From assembly GCA_014859785.1 (NCBI GenBank), contig JACUTP010000061.1, positions 1-9,395 of the forward strand: a stretch of DNA of 9,395 bases. Reading direction: 5' to 3'. Position numbers and translations under genes: made by a program. Of this stretch, positions 1 to 6,247 are shown one piece after another (the stretch's first letter is position 1; each line of letters starts with the position of its first letter). This stretch comes from Candidatus Methanoperedentaceae archaeon. Lineage in GTDB: Archaea; Halobacteriota; Methanosarcinia; Methanosarcinales; Methanoperedenaceae. Under the pieces are notes generated by a model that saw only the letters and a program-made list of their open reading frames with translations, was not told the origin of the DNA and did not search any database.

Positions 1-14
1 GCATTCGTTGGGGT

Positions 15-32
15 CTGGGGTCGCAACCCCAG
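15..32. repeat. Short GC-rich hairpin near the left edge
   Basis: A perfect 7-bp inverted repeat, CTGGGGT (15-21) and ACCCCAG (26-32), encloses a four-base loop. It lies about 80 bases past the stop codon of the aldolase gene on the minus strand. No U-rich tract follows on either strand, so it does not look like a standard terminator. I looked for a tRNA T-arm here, but the loop is too short and lacks the TTCRANY pattern. Its role is unknown, and it may belong to a feature that continues outside the window. The rest of 1-109 shows nothing I can support. Confidence 0.35.
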
Positions 33-109
33 CGCCATAAAGCTAATGTTGACCGAAAGTGTTAATAGTACGCTCATCTGCGGTTCCTGATTTCCCTGAC
101 ATCAAACAT

Positions 110-1252
110 TTAAATCTTCATACTCTCCCTCACAATCGATGCCGAACCTTTCGAACCAAACGCCCTGAAAAACGTCAGGCTCTCAGCATAAGCCATGGCT
201 TCAATGGCGTTCGTCGTATCCTCTTCCACGCCGTAAATCCTGTCAAAGAATTCCTTTATAGCAAACTTGGCATTCTTCCCGAAAATCTCAACATCCTTCT
301 TGCCAGGGTTTTTCCCGCGGTAGGTTTCAATTGTCCAGTTCCGGATATCATTATACAACTCGGGCTCATACACCTTGAAAATATCAAACACAAGATTCTG
401 CCAGAATGTTGCCACGTTCCCCTTGATAATATCGCCTTTCGGGAACTGCGTGTTGATAAGCTCCCGCGGCGTGCCTGTAATACCGTGCTGTGCAATACCA
501 ACGTTCAGGTTATTCTCGCGAAGCGCCCTTGCAACAGCTTTTGTCAGAGGTATGTCGATTGAGACCTGTTCAACAGGGTTACCGTGCTCATCATACACGT
601 TGCCATGCGAGCTTCCGTTTGCAATGGCAATAACCTGGGGGTAAACATCATTCTCGTTAAGCGCCCTGATAAACGTCACCGCCTCCTCCGGTCTTGTAAG
701 AACCATCCCGTCGCCGTCCTTTCTCCCGATTTCCCCGACCTCAACCTCAAGCCCGTACTCTTTCCCGTTCATCCTTTTCTCGATATGCTTTGCAAGTTCA
801 GTTGTGACCACGATATTCTTATCCAGTTCCTCGCGCAGGTTCTTGCCCTGGAAATTGAAAAGATGTGACGCGTCAATGGCAAATGAGGTATAACCAGCAT
901 CAATCTGTGCATCAATAAGTTTTTTTGTATCCTCGATTTCCGCACTGTCGCCTTTCTTAACAGTGATATGGTCGGCATGAAGCGCCCATATATCGAATCC
1001 GGCATCACGTGCAGCAGCATTTGCCCTTTCAGAAAACATTTTCGGGGTAAGTCCTGAATACCCGCCTTTTAAGTCGCACTCTGACTTTGCAAGCTCAACA
1101 ATAAGGGCAGAATCCGTATCCTTTGCTGCCCTGAAGATACCTGTGGCAACGCTTGTAATACGAAGGTTTGCCGCCATTACAATCATCTTCCTTCCTGCAA
1201 TACCGTTTAAAATAGCAGAACCTGGTATCGGTCCAAAATCATTGTTATCCAT
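110..1252 (-). CDS. fba: Class II fructose-bisphosphate aldolase
   Basis: This predicted cytosolic, metal-dependent aldolase would reversibly condense glyceraldehyde-3-phosphate and dihydroxyacetone phosphate to fructose-1,6-bisphosphate. The 380 residues carry the class II landmarks in order: ALHADH at 90-95 (catalytic Asp94, zinc-binding His95), EVEVGEIG at 169-176 (the glutamate-rich strand), GSSHG at 213-217 (His216) and AQHGITG at 254-260 (His256, the zinc His followed by the phosphate-binding loop). I chose the ATG at 1252 because GGAG lies six bases upstream. A TTG at 1294 would add 14 residues but overlaps the end of fbp and has no such site. The gene starts 19 bases after the fbp stop, so the two are almost certainly co-transcribed in gluconeogenesis. 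Family assignment is firm. Exact substrate (fructose- versus other ketose bisphosphates) is inferred from the neighbour. Confidence 0.9.
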   Translation of the reverse strand: MDNNDFGPIPGSAILNGIAGRKMIVMAANLRITSVATGIFRAAKDTDSALIVELAKSECDLKGGYSGLTPKMFSERANAAARDAGFDIWALHADHITVKKGDSAEIEDTKKLIDAQIDAGYTSFAIDASHLFNFQGKNLREELDKNIVVTTELAKHIEKRMNGKEYGLEVEVGEIGRKDGDGMVLTRPEEAVTFIRALNENDVYPQVIAIANGSSHGNVYDEHGNPVEQVSIDIPLTKAVARALRENNLNVGIAQHGITGTPRELINTQFPKGDIIKGNVATFWQNLVFDIFKVYEPELYNDIRNWTIETYRGKNPGKKDVEIFGKNAKFAIKEFFDRIYGVEEDTTNAIEAMAYAESLTFFRAFGSKGSASIVRESMKI

Positions 1253-1271
1253 GTTATCTCCATTATTTTCC

Positions 1272-2162
1272 TCAATCAGCCATAAGCTTTTCAATCAGGT
1301 CAATCTCCTTTTTCCCGCCCGCATATACCGGGGTTCGCTGGTCAATAGATTCTGGTTTCAATGATAATATGTCCGTTTTCCCGTTACTGATTCTTCCTCC
1401 GGCATCGGTTATAATTTTCCCGATAGGGTTTGCCTCGAATAATAACCGCAGTTTCCCGTTTTCCCGTCCCTTAAATCCGGGATATGTGAACAAACCTCCT
1501 TTATGGAGTATCTGGTGCATGTCTGCAACGAATGAACCGCTAAACCGCAGCTTGTATCCCTGGTTTTCAAGAGTTTCGATGAATGCTGCATGCTCTGGCA
1601 GGTAATCCTTCCTGAGAGCGCCGGGTGCGTATAATTTCCCTTCAGGAATCCTTATGTTCTCTGCTTTCAGGTTGAATTCGCCGTTTTCATCCATGACAAA
1701 ATCATGCACCCCGTTTCCTGTCGAGAATGTAAGTGTTGTCAGCGGACCGTACAGTATATACATGGCAGCAAGCATGGTATTCCCGGGTACAAGCACGCTG
1801 CCCGGATAAATCCCGATAATCGTCCCGACTGCAAGGTTCACGTCAATGAGGGATGAACCGTCAAGAGGGTCAATGACAATACCAAACTCGTTTATCGGGT
1901 TTTGAATCTCGATAATACCAGGCTGCTCCTCTGAGGAAACCCACCGCGCAAGCCGTGTCCTTTTAAGTTCGTTAATCAGGACATCATCCGCCCATCTGTC
2001 AAGCGCCATTTGCTCTTCGCCGTAGATGTTGCTTGTTCCTGCTTTTCCTTCACTGCCAAGGAAACCTTTTTTTATTGTCGATGCCTGATTGCTGAAAAAT
2101 AGTATTAAATCTGATAATTCAGGGTCAGTGCAGTTTTTTGAAAGAAAATCCTTAAGGTTAAT
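1272..2162 (-). CDS. fbp: Class I fructose-1,6-bisphosphatase, non-canonical start
   Basis: The enzyme hydrolyses fructose-1,6-bisphosphate to fructose-6-phosphate, the irreversible step of gluconeogenesis. Counting from the start proposed here (296 aa), the class I motifs are NIYGEEQ and LDRWA near 45-57, SEEQP at 77-81 (metal-site glutamates), DPLDGSS at 98-104 (metal and phosphate site), YAPGALR near 179-185, FSGSFVADMH near 208-217, and KLRLLFEANP near 237-246. The first ATG in frame is at 2009, but the frame continues upstream with residues that match the family's N-terminal helix and the conserved NxxGE segment. Between that ATG and the in-frame stop at 2211-2213 there is no ATG, GTG or TTG. 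The best candidate is ATT at 2162 (or ATC at 2165), with GAGAGG about 8 (or 5) bases upstream. This gives the usual family length. A sequencing error or a shorter inactive product are alternatives. The gene leads the fbp-fba operon. Confidence 0.85.
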   Translation of the reverse strand: MNLKDFLSKNCTDPELSDLILFFSNQASTIKKGFLGSEGKAGTSNIYGEEQMALDRWADDVLINELKRTRLARWVSSEEQPGIIEIQNPINEFGIVIDPLDGSSLIDVNLAVGTIIGIYPGSVLVPGNTMLAAMYILYGPLTTLTFSTGNGVHDFVMDENGEFNLKAENIRIPEGKLYAPGALRKDYLPEHAAFIETLENQGYKLRFSGSFVADMHQILHKGGLFTYPGFKGRENGKLRLLFEANPIGKIITDAGGRISNGKTDILSLKPESIDQRTPVYAGGKKEIDLIEKLMAD

Positions 2163-2207
2163 GATATCGTCCTCTCGTGCTCTACTTACCAGTTTTAAGG
2201 CAACCAG

Positions 2208-2246
2208 AATCTAAATAGTTATCGTTTGCAATCTTTATTCTAAATA
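2208..2246 (-). promoter_or_regulatory. Possible promoter of the fbp-fba operon
   Basis: Two AT-rich TATA-like stretches lie on the minus strand: TATTTAGAATAA at 2235-2246 and CTATTTAG at 2211-2218. Transcription starting about 25 bases downstream of either would leave a short leader containing the GAGAGG site before the proposed AUU start at 2162. Neither is a perfect TTTATATA box, and the choice between them is a guess. The region is shared with the divergent plus-strand gene. Confidence 0.3.
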
Positions 2247-2256
2247 AGATTTGGAA

Positions 2257-2284
2257 GGATTTATCTTGTTTCAGGAAATTTATC
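2257..2284 (+). promoter_or_regulatory. Possible promoter of the membrane protein gene
   Basis: The stretches GGATTTATC (from 2258) and AAATTTATCC (ending at 2284) resemble weak archaeal TATA boxes upstream of the plus-strand gene at 2318. A start about 25 bases downstream would give a leader of roughly 15-30 bases that includes the GGAG at 2309-2312. The call rests on position and AT content only. Confidence 0.25.
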
Positions 2285-2317
2285 CAAGAATAATACATAA
2301 CACAAAATGGAGTATTA

Positions 2318-2686
2318 ATGACAATATTGAAGAAGATTTTTATCGGAATATTGGGGGCGGCATTTCTCTCGCTGGGGCTGTACTTCCGGTTCTATGACCC
2401 TGCGAGATATGATGTTTCATACGATTACATCGGAATCGGTACATGGCTTGCAGGTATAATATATTACACGCTTTACAGGAGTTACAGGGAAATAGTCTCA
2501 TTAGTGATGGGGTTACTGGTGCTGCATGCAGGCGTATTGCTTCTCCTTAAAGATGGTCTCGGGAACCCGAAACTTCTTGGCGCCCTGGTATTCACTTCAG
2601 GTATAATAGTGGTACTTGGATCGGGTTTTTCCGAATATATAAAAAAAAGGAAAGAGAAGACAAAATACAAACAGGTGCCGTTTTAA
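2318..2686 (+). CDS. Unrecognised four-helix membrane protein
   Basis: I do not recognise a family. The 122-residue product has about four hydrophobic segments (roughly residues 4-22, 36-54, 59-77 and 86-104) and ends in a strongly basic tail near 107-118, rich in Lys and Arg, which by the positive-inside rule should face the cytoplasm. A charged and tyrosine-rich loop (about 23-36) separates helices 1 and 2. A GGAG at 2309-2312 lies five bases before the ATG, supporting the start. It is the only plus-strand gene here, reads away from fbp, and ends six bases from the convergent oxidoreductase gene. Open length, hydrophobicity pattern and ribosome binding site make it a likely real gene. Its function is unknown, and it may be lineage-specific. 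Confidence 0.7.
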   Translation: MTILKKIFIGILGAAFLSLGLYFRFYDPARYDVSYDYIGIGTWLAGIIYYTLYRSYREIVSLVMGLLVLHAGVLLLLKDGLGNPKLLGALVFTSGIIVVLGSGFSEYIKKRKEKTKYKQVPF

Positions 2687-2692
2687 CAGGTC

Positions 2693-4096
2693 TCAGAGTT
2701 TATTATCCTCTCTCATCACCTTCATAAGCTCAAGTACGGAATATGCCGCCCTTGTCACGCCCATGCTCCTTTTATCCGTATCCGTTCCGACAAGGTACAG
2801 GTTCCCTATTGGTGAGCGCTGTCCTGTAAAATAACCGTTGATGGTAACTGCGGCTTTTTCGGGGACTGTGACCTGGAAATGCGTCATCTCGATATGTTTA
2901 CCGATACCCGGAACTGCCATTTCGATAATATCCATGGCTCGTTTCTTCTCGCTTTCGAGATTGTTCTTTCCTTTCAGGACGAAAGTGAACCCGACTAGTT
3001 GCCCTCCTTTTGGCGCGATGCACGGGTCGTAGTTGCTGACAGGCATTGCCCAGTATGCCCATTCCTTGAACCATACCTCTGACCCGATATAATCAAACTC
3101 TTTCATTTTCCCGGAAAGCCCGATCCATACGGTCAGGCTTGTGGTCTGCTCAATTGTGGAGAGTTTTTCCGCATATTCATGAGGCAGTGATACAAGTGAT
3201 GCCAGGCTTTTAACAAAACCCGAATACACGACAAAATCCGCAGTGAAAGATTCACTGCCTGTTGCAACACCTGCTGCTTTCCCGTCCTTTGTCAGTATTT
3301 TCTCAACCCGCGTGCCTGTCCTGATTTCAACGGTTTCAGGTAATGAATATAACACTGCGTTAAGGAGTGTTTTTAATCCCCCTCGCGGGTATGCCTGCGC
3401 ATGGGAAACCTTGTTGGTTGCAAGCCTGCCAAGTGTTGAAAGATGGCTTGTCAGGTACTTATGGGATAACTTTTCCGTAATTATTGAAGTGTACGAGTTA
3501 TTAACAGCCACATCCCCGAAGATGTCCTCTGAAACGCTGTCCCTGATAAAACTGCTCCCGTACATTACACGATGCACAGACGTGTCTTTCATGGATTTTC
3601 CTGAAAGGAAATATGCAATGGCATTGACGAAATCACAGGTATCCTTTGAAAGACCGTTCGGAAGGGCATCATAGACTGACTGTTTATCATCAACCATCCC
3701 GAATGTCATAAGGGTCAGTGCTTTTGTGAGTGACTGTGAGAGAATGAGCCTGTCTTTTGGCGGAAGTACATCAAAAGTGACAAATTCCTTTATGTTTGAC
3801 GGGATTTTAGATAAACCTTTTTCGGTTCGCACGTAGTATGTCCCGTAGTCCACGAACATGGGCATGTAATTGAAGTATCCATCCATTATCCGCTTAAGCG
3901 GACCTTCCTTGAGATGGGTTATGGCATGGGGTCCAGTATCCACCTGGAACCCGTCAATGTTATAACTGTTGCAATTCCCTCCCACAACACTGTCTTTTTC
4001 AAGTACCAGTACTTTTTTCCCGTGTTTTGAAAGCACCAGGGCTGACAGCAGTCCGCTGATACCTCCTCCTACAACGATAACATCATAATCCACCAT
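2693..4096 (-). CDS. Phytoene-desaturase-family FAD oxidoreductase
   Basis: The 467-residue flavoprotein belongs to the CrtI / phytoene dehydrogenase-like amine-oxidase superfamily. The N-terminus has the Rossmann dinucleotide motif (VVGGGISG near 8-15) with the ribose-binding Glu33 in VLEKD, then GGNCNSY at 39-45 and DTGPH at 53-57. The C-terminus has the family's second FAD signature, NLYLVGTDTD followed by an aliphatic helix (from about residue 432). No signal peptide is seen. The start ATG has AAGGA upstream. It is last in a probable nth-PHP-oxidoreductase operon, 24 bases after the PHP gene. From memory, a phytoene desaturase homologue of Methanosarcina acetivorans (MA0127) was reported to make hydroxyarchaeol by hydrating a geranylgeranyl chain. 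This gene could be its counterpart, but other isoprenoid desaturases, isomerases or reductases of the family cannot be excluded. No carotenoid genes lie nearby. Confidence 0.8.
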   Translation of the reverse strand: MVDYDVIVVGGGISGLLSALVLSKHGKKVLVLEKDSVVGGNCNSYNIDGFQVDTGPHAITHLKEGPLKRIMDGYFNYMPMFVDYGTYYVRTEKGLSKIPSNIKEFVTFDVLPPKDRLILSQSLTKALTLMTFGMVDDKQSVYDALPNGLSKDTCDFVNAIAYFLSGKSMKDTSVHRVMYGSSFIRDSVSEDIFGDVAVNNSYTSIITEKLSHKYLTSHLSTLGRLATNKVSHAQAYPRGGLKTLLNAVLYSLPETVEIRTGTRVEKILTKDGKAAGVATGSESFTADFVVYSGFVKSLASLVSLPHEYAEKLSTIEQTTSLTVWIGLSGKMKEFDYIGSEVWFKEWAYWAMPVSNYDPCIAPKGGQLVGFTFVLKGKNNLESEKKRAMDIIEMAVPGIGKHIEMTHFQVTVPEKAAVTINGYFTGQRSPIGNLYLVGTDTDKRSMGVTRAAYSVLELMKVMREDNKL

Positions 4097-4120
4097 GTTA
4101 AATCCTTAAATGCGGCATTG

Positions 4121-4798
4121 TTATAGAAAAAGGTTGCTGTGGATTTTAGCACTGAGGGTATGAATCCTGCGGCGTATGCCCGTGACAAACCGTACAAAGA
4201 TGATACCAACCGGTATTATTTTCCCTGATGACCGTGTTTTTCCTTGCCTGATTGCTTCAATCACCGAAAATTCGTCAGGTTCAGAATCGATATCGGTAAC
4301 GCCAAAACCAATTGTATCAAGCAGGTGCGAGTCACTCCCCCCGACTTCACATTTTCCGAGGGAGAGCGCCATTTTTTTTGCTTTTGCATTCTCGCCGAAT
4401 ATGCACGAGGAGTTAAAAGTTTCAATTCCATCCACGTCCAGTCCGTCCACCCTGCCAATGCCCTGCATCTTGAAAGGATGCGATGGTACTGCCACCCCGC
4501 CTTTTTCCTTTACAATCTCAATTGTTTTTTCAGGAGAAAGGTCATGCGGGATGTTTTCGTTTATCCCGAGTACGAGAAGGTGACCTTTTGTGGTGGAAAT
4601 TTCCATGCCCGGAAGGACGATAAGGGGCATGTTCAACTCTTTTGCGCGCTCTCTTGCCTGAAGGCTTCCCTCAACGGTATTGTGGTCAGTGATAGCGATA
4701 CCGTCAAGCCTTATATCGCTGGCTTTTTTCAATATGTCGTCTACATGAAGGTTGCAGTCATGTGAGTGGCATGAATGAATGTGCAGGTCAAATCTCAT
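4121..4798 (-). CDS. PHP-domain metal-dependent phosphoesterase
   Basis: The 225-residue protein is a stand-alone PHP domain, a trinuclear-metal hydrolase fold acting on phosphate esters such as nucleoside phosphates or phosphorylated small molecules. Its metal-binding motifs are all present: HIHSCHSHD at 6-14 (His6, His8), ITDHN at 36-40 (Asp38, His39), PGMEIST at 63-69 (Glu66), HLLVLG at 73-78, PSHPF at 105-109 (His107), and GGSDSH at 153-158 (Asp156, His158). After the last motif a C-terminal tail (about 193-225) is hydrophobic then basic, with an IRRRI cluster. It could touch membrane or nucleic acid. AAGGA lies about nine bases before the ATG. The gene is 43 bases after nth and 24 before the oxidoreductase, suggesting co-transcription. 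The substrate is unknown. Polymerase X-type repair exonuclease activity is a family possibility, but nothing here proves a repair role. Confidence 0.85.
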   Translation of the reverse strand: MRFDLHIHSCHSHDCNLHVDDILKKASDIRLDGIAITDHNTVEGSLQARERAKELNMPLIVLPGMEISTTKGHLLVLGINENIPHDLSPEKTIEIVKEKGGVAVPSHPFKMQGIGRVDGLDVDGIETFNSSCIFGENAKAKKMALSLGKCEVGGSDSHLLDTIGFGVTDIDSEPDEFSVIEAIRQGKTRSSGKIIPVGIIFVRFVTGIRRRIHTLSAKIHSNLFL

Positions 4799-4841
4799 AT
4801 CGGTATTTCCTTATTTTTTAGGATATAAAAATGCTGCCATT

Positions 4842-5471
4842 CTATTTGCTGTTTTCCGTCCTGGCAGCCCCCGGAGGACACAGGTCAACCAGGGGGCATG
4901 CGTGGCATTTCGGACCTACAGGGCGGCAGATATCCTGCCCGAACCTGACAAGAAATTCGTTTATGTATTTCCAGTGTTTTTTCGGGATGGTCAGGTAAAG
5001 CTGTTTTTCAGTATCTTCAGGCGTTTTTGTGCTGGTTAGCCCGAGCCTGTTTGAAATCCTGTGGACATGTGTATCCACTGCGATGGCATCCTGCCCGAAA
5101 CCATAGGCAAGTACACAGTTGGCTGTTTTTCGCCCCACCCCCGGAAGTGTTAGAAGCGTGTCCATATCATCAGGTACTTTGCCTTTGTATTCATCCTGTA
5201 TTATCCGTGCAATATCTTTTATGCGCGGCGCTTTCATATGGTAAAAACCGGTTTCGCGTATGAGTTCTTCTATATCACCGGTTTCTGCACGTGCAAGTTC
5301 AGAAGGTGTGCCGTATATTGAGAAGAGTTTATCTGTGGCGCTGTATGTTACCCTGTCGCGTGTGCGCTGGGACAGGACTGTTGATATAAGACAGCGGAAC
5401 GGGTCGGATGATGTGAATTTACCAGGCGGGTAGATTTCCTTGAGGCGCGATATGATGGTGTCGATGGTCAT
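4842..5471 (-). CDS. nth: Endonuclease III, base-excision repair glycosylase/lyase
   Basis: This DNA glycosylase with AP-lyase activity would remove oxidised pyrimidines from DNA. The 209 residues match the family length. The helix-hairpin-helix LPGVGRKTA (109-117) contains the catalytic lysine, Lys115, and VDTHVHR (132-138) contains the catalytic Asp133. The [4Fe-4S] cluster ligands have the classic spacing C-X6-C-X2-C-X5-C at Cys182, 189, 192 and 198. All key residues are intact. The ATG at 5471 fits the family's N-terminus. I see no ribosome binding site before it, and a TATA-like box 20-28 bases upstream is compatible with a leaderless message. The gene begins a probable operon with the PHP and desaturase-like genes; no shared pathway is obvious. 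Confidence 0.95.
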   Translation of the reverse strand: MTIDTIISRLKEIYPPGKFTSSDPFRCLISTVLSQRTRDRVTYSATDKLFSIYGTPSELARAETGDIEELIRETGFYHMKAPRIKDIARIIQDEYKGKVPDDMDTLLTLPGVGRKTANCVLAYGFGQDAIAVDTHVHRISNRLGLTSTKTPEDTEKQLYLTIPKKHWKYINEFLVRFGQDICRPVGPKCHACPLVDLCPPGAARTENSK

Positions 5472-5489
5472 GCAAGCATATCTGTGAAG

Positions 5490-5542
5490 ATAATATAACT
5501 AATTAATGTCTGCTGATACGACCCGGTTGTTTATTTATATCG
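5490..5542 (-). promoter_or_regulatory. Promoter region of the nth operon
   Basis: Two TATA-like boxes lie on the minus strand between the pilin stop and nth: GATATAAATAAAC at 5529-5541 and AGTTATATTA at 5490-5499. The first would give a leader of about 40 bases. The second sits about 24 bases from the A of the nth ATG, so transcription from it would start at or next to the start codon. The lack of a GGAG-like site before nth favours the second, but the choice is uncertain. Confidence 0.4.
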
Positions 5543-5558
5543 AAAGAACGAATTCTTT
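5543..5558. repeat. Short AT-rich hairpin over the pilin stop codon
   Basis: AAAGAA (5543-5548) and TTCTTT (5553-5558) form a perfect 6-bp inverted repeat with a four-base loop that reads TTCG on the minus strand. It overlaps the TAA of the pilin gene (5557-5559). It could help define the 3' end of the pilin message, but the stem is short and A/U-rich and no long U-tract follows. Confidence in a function is low. Confidence 0.25.
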
Positions 5559-6030
5559 ACCTTACCTCGATAACAGCATCGTACAGGAGGGCTTCTGAGG
5601 GATACTCGATAAACTTGACGTCATAACTTTTACCGCGTTCTAATGGCACGCCGCCGTCAAACCCTTTGTCTGTCAGGTTGGATGCGTTGACTGCTGTTGT
5701 GTTAAAAGCTGAAAACTGCTCACCGACGCCAAAATCGCTTGATGGACTTGCAGTTATAAACGCAACCGGATGCCCCACCTGTACTATTGATAATTTCCAG
5801 CCCCCGCCTATGAGCCTGTCCCCGCCCTTGTGGACTATCTTGATGTCGGGTTCTGGCGTATCCTGGTTATTCATAACCACAATAGCAGCAACAGGCGTCT
5901 TCTGTGCATCACCGCCCAGCCCGAACGCCAGTACTGCAATAACAGCAGCAAGTATCACAGTAATTGCAACCATCAGTATGACGCCGATAACCGGCGATGC
6001 AGCTTCTGTGTTTTTATATGCATCAATCAT
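5557..6030 (-). CDS. Archaeal type IV pilin-like protein (Pilin_N/DUF1628)
   Basis: The 157-residue protein begins with a short polar segment followed by ASPVIGVILMVAITVILAAV (11-30), the hallmark of archaeal type IV pilins. In this family a prepilin peptidase cuts just before the hydrophobic helix, which then packs in the filament core or anchors the protein on the outside of the membrane. Cleavage near residues 9-11 is inferred. The rest (about 40-157) is a single beta-rich-looking extracellular domain ending in the stop at 5557. Three N-X-S/T sequons cluster at Asn110, 115 and 118 and may be glycosylated. Only a weak ribosome binding site is visible, but a strong TATA box lies about 70 bases upstream. 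The gene stands alone between secY and nth, without assembly ATPase or membrane platform genes here. It may be a minor pilin or another secreted protein using the same export route. Confidence 0.85.
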   Translation of the reverse strand: MIDAYKNTEAASPVIGVILMVAITVILAAVIAVLAFGLGGDAQKTPVAAIVVMNNQDTPEPDIKIVHKGGDRLIGGGWKLSIVQVGHPVAFITASPSSDFGVGEQFSAFNTTAVNASNLTDKGFDGGVPLERGKSYDVKFIEYPSEALLYDAVIEVR

Positions 6031-6066
6031 TTTAAGTTACAGGTTTTCCAGGTTCACTTTTTATTA

Positions 6067-6077
6067 ATTTTATAAAG
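6067..6077 (-). promoter_or_regulatory. Second TATA-like box near the pilin gene
   Basis: CTTTATAAAAT on the minus strand resembles an archaeal TATA box and lies about 40 bases before the pilin ATG, which would give a leader of roughly 15-20 bases. It is a weaker candidate than the box at 6098-6108 because no purine-rich BRE stands out. Confidence 0.25.
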
Positions 6078-6097
6078 ATTTTAAAGTGTGTCCCGTC

Positions 6098-6115
6098 TAT
6101 ATATAAAACCTTTTA
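6098..6115 (-). promoter_or_regulatory. Strong TATA/BRE promoter of the pilin gene
   Basis: On the minus strand the sequence reads GGATAAAAGG-TTTTATATATA (6098-6118): a purine-rich TFB-recognition element directly followed by a near-ideal archaeal TATA box (6098-6108). Transcription is expected about 25 bases downstream, near 6075, leaving a leader of about 45 bases before the pilin ATG at 6030. This separates pilin expression from the ribosomal-protein operon upstream. Confidence 0.6.
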
Positions 6116-6247
6116 TCCGGGTTGTGGCATAAGACAAGTCGATCTAAAATATCTCGCACAAAAGCTGAGAAAACATACACTCACGCAGGGAACATATTCA
6201 AAAAGAGGTTCAAGTAAAGCTTTTATAGTTAGTATTCAGGGTTTTTA

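Noticed and set aside
1..38. tRNA fragment or start of a new minus-strand gene (ATG at 38)
   Set aside because: The hairpin lacks a T-loop pattern, and the twelve visible codons have no ribosome site or recognisable sequence.
59..562. Plus-strand open frame of 167 codons
   Set aside because: It lies antisense to the aldolase, whose frame has family motifs, and its own product has no recognisable domain.
1253..1294. TTG at 1294 as the aldolase start
   Set aside because: It would overlap the end of fbp and lacks a ribosome site, while the ATG at 1252 has GGAG six bases upstream and matches the family start.
2257..2293. Operator-like inverted repeat in the divergent fbp/membrane-gene spacer (TTATCTTG and CAAGAATAA)
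   Set aside because: The match needs a one-base bulge within very AT-rich DNA, which is expected by chance.
4244..4765. Plus-strand open frame of 173 codons
   Set aside because: It is antisense to the PHP gene, which has all its metal motifs in frame; the plus product looks like a shadow translation.
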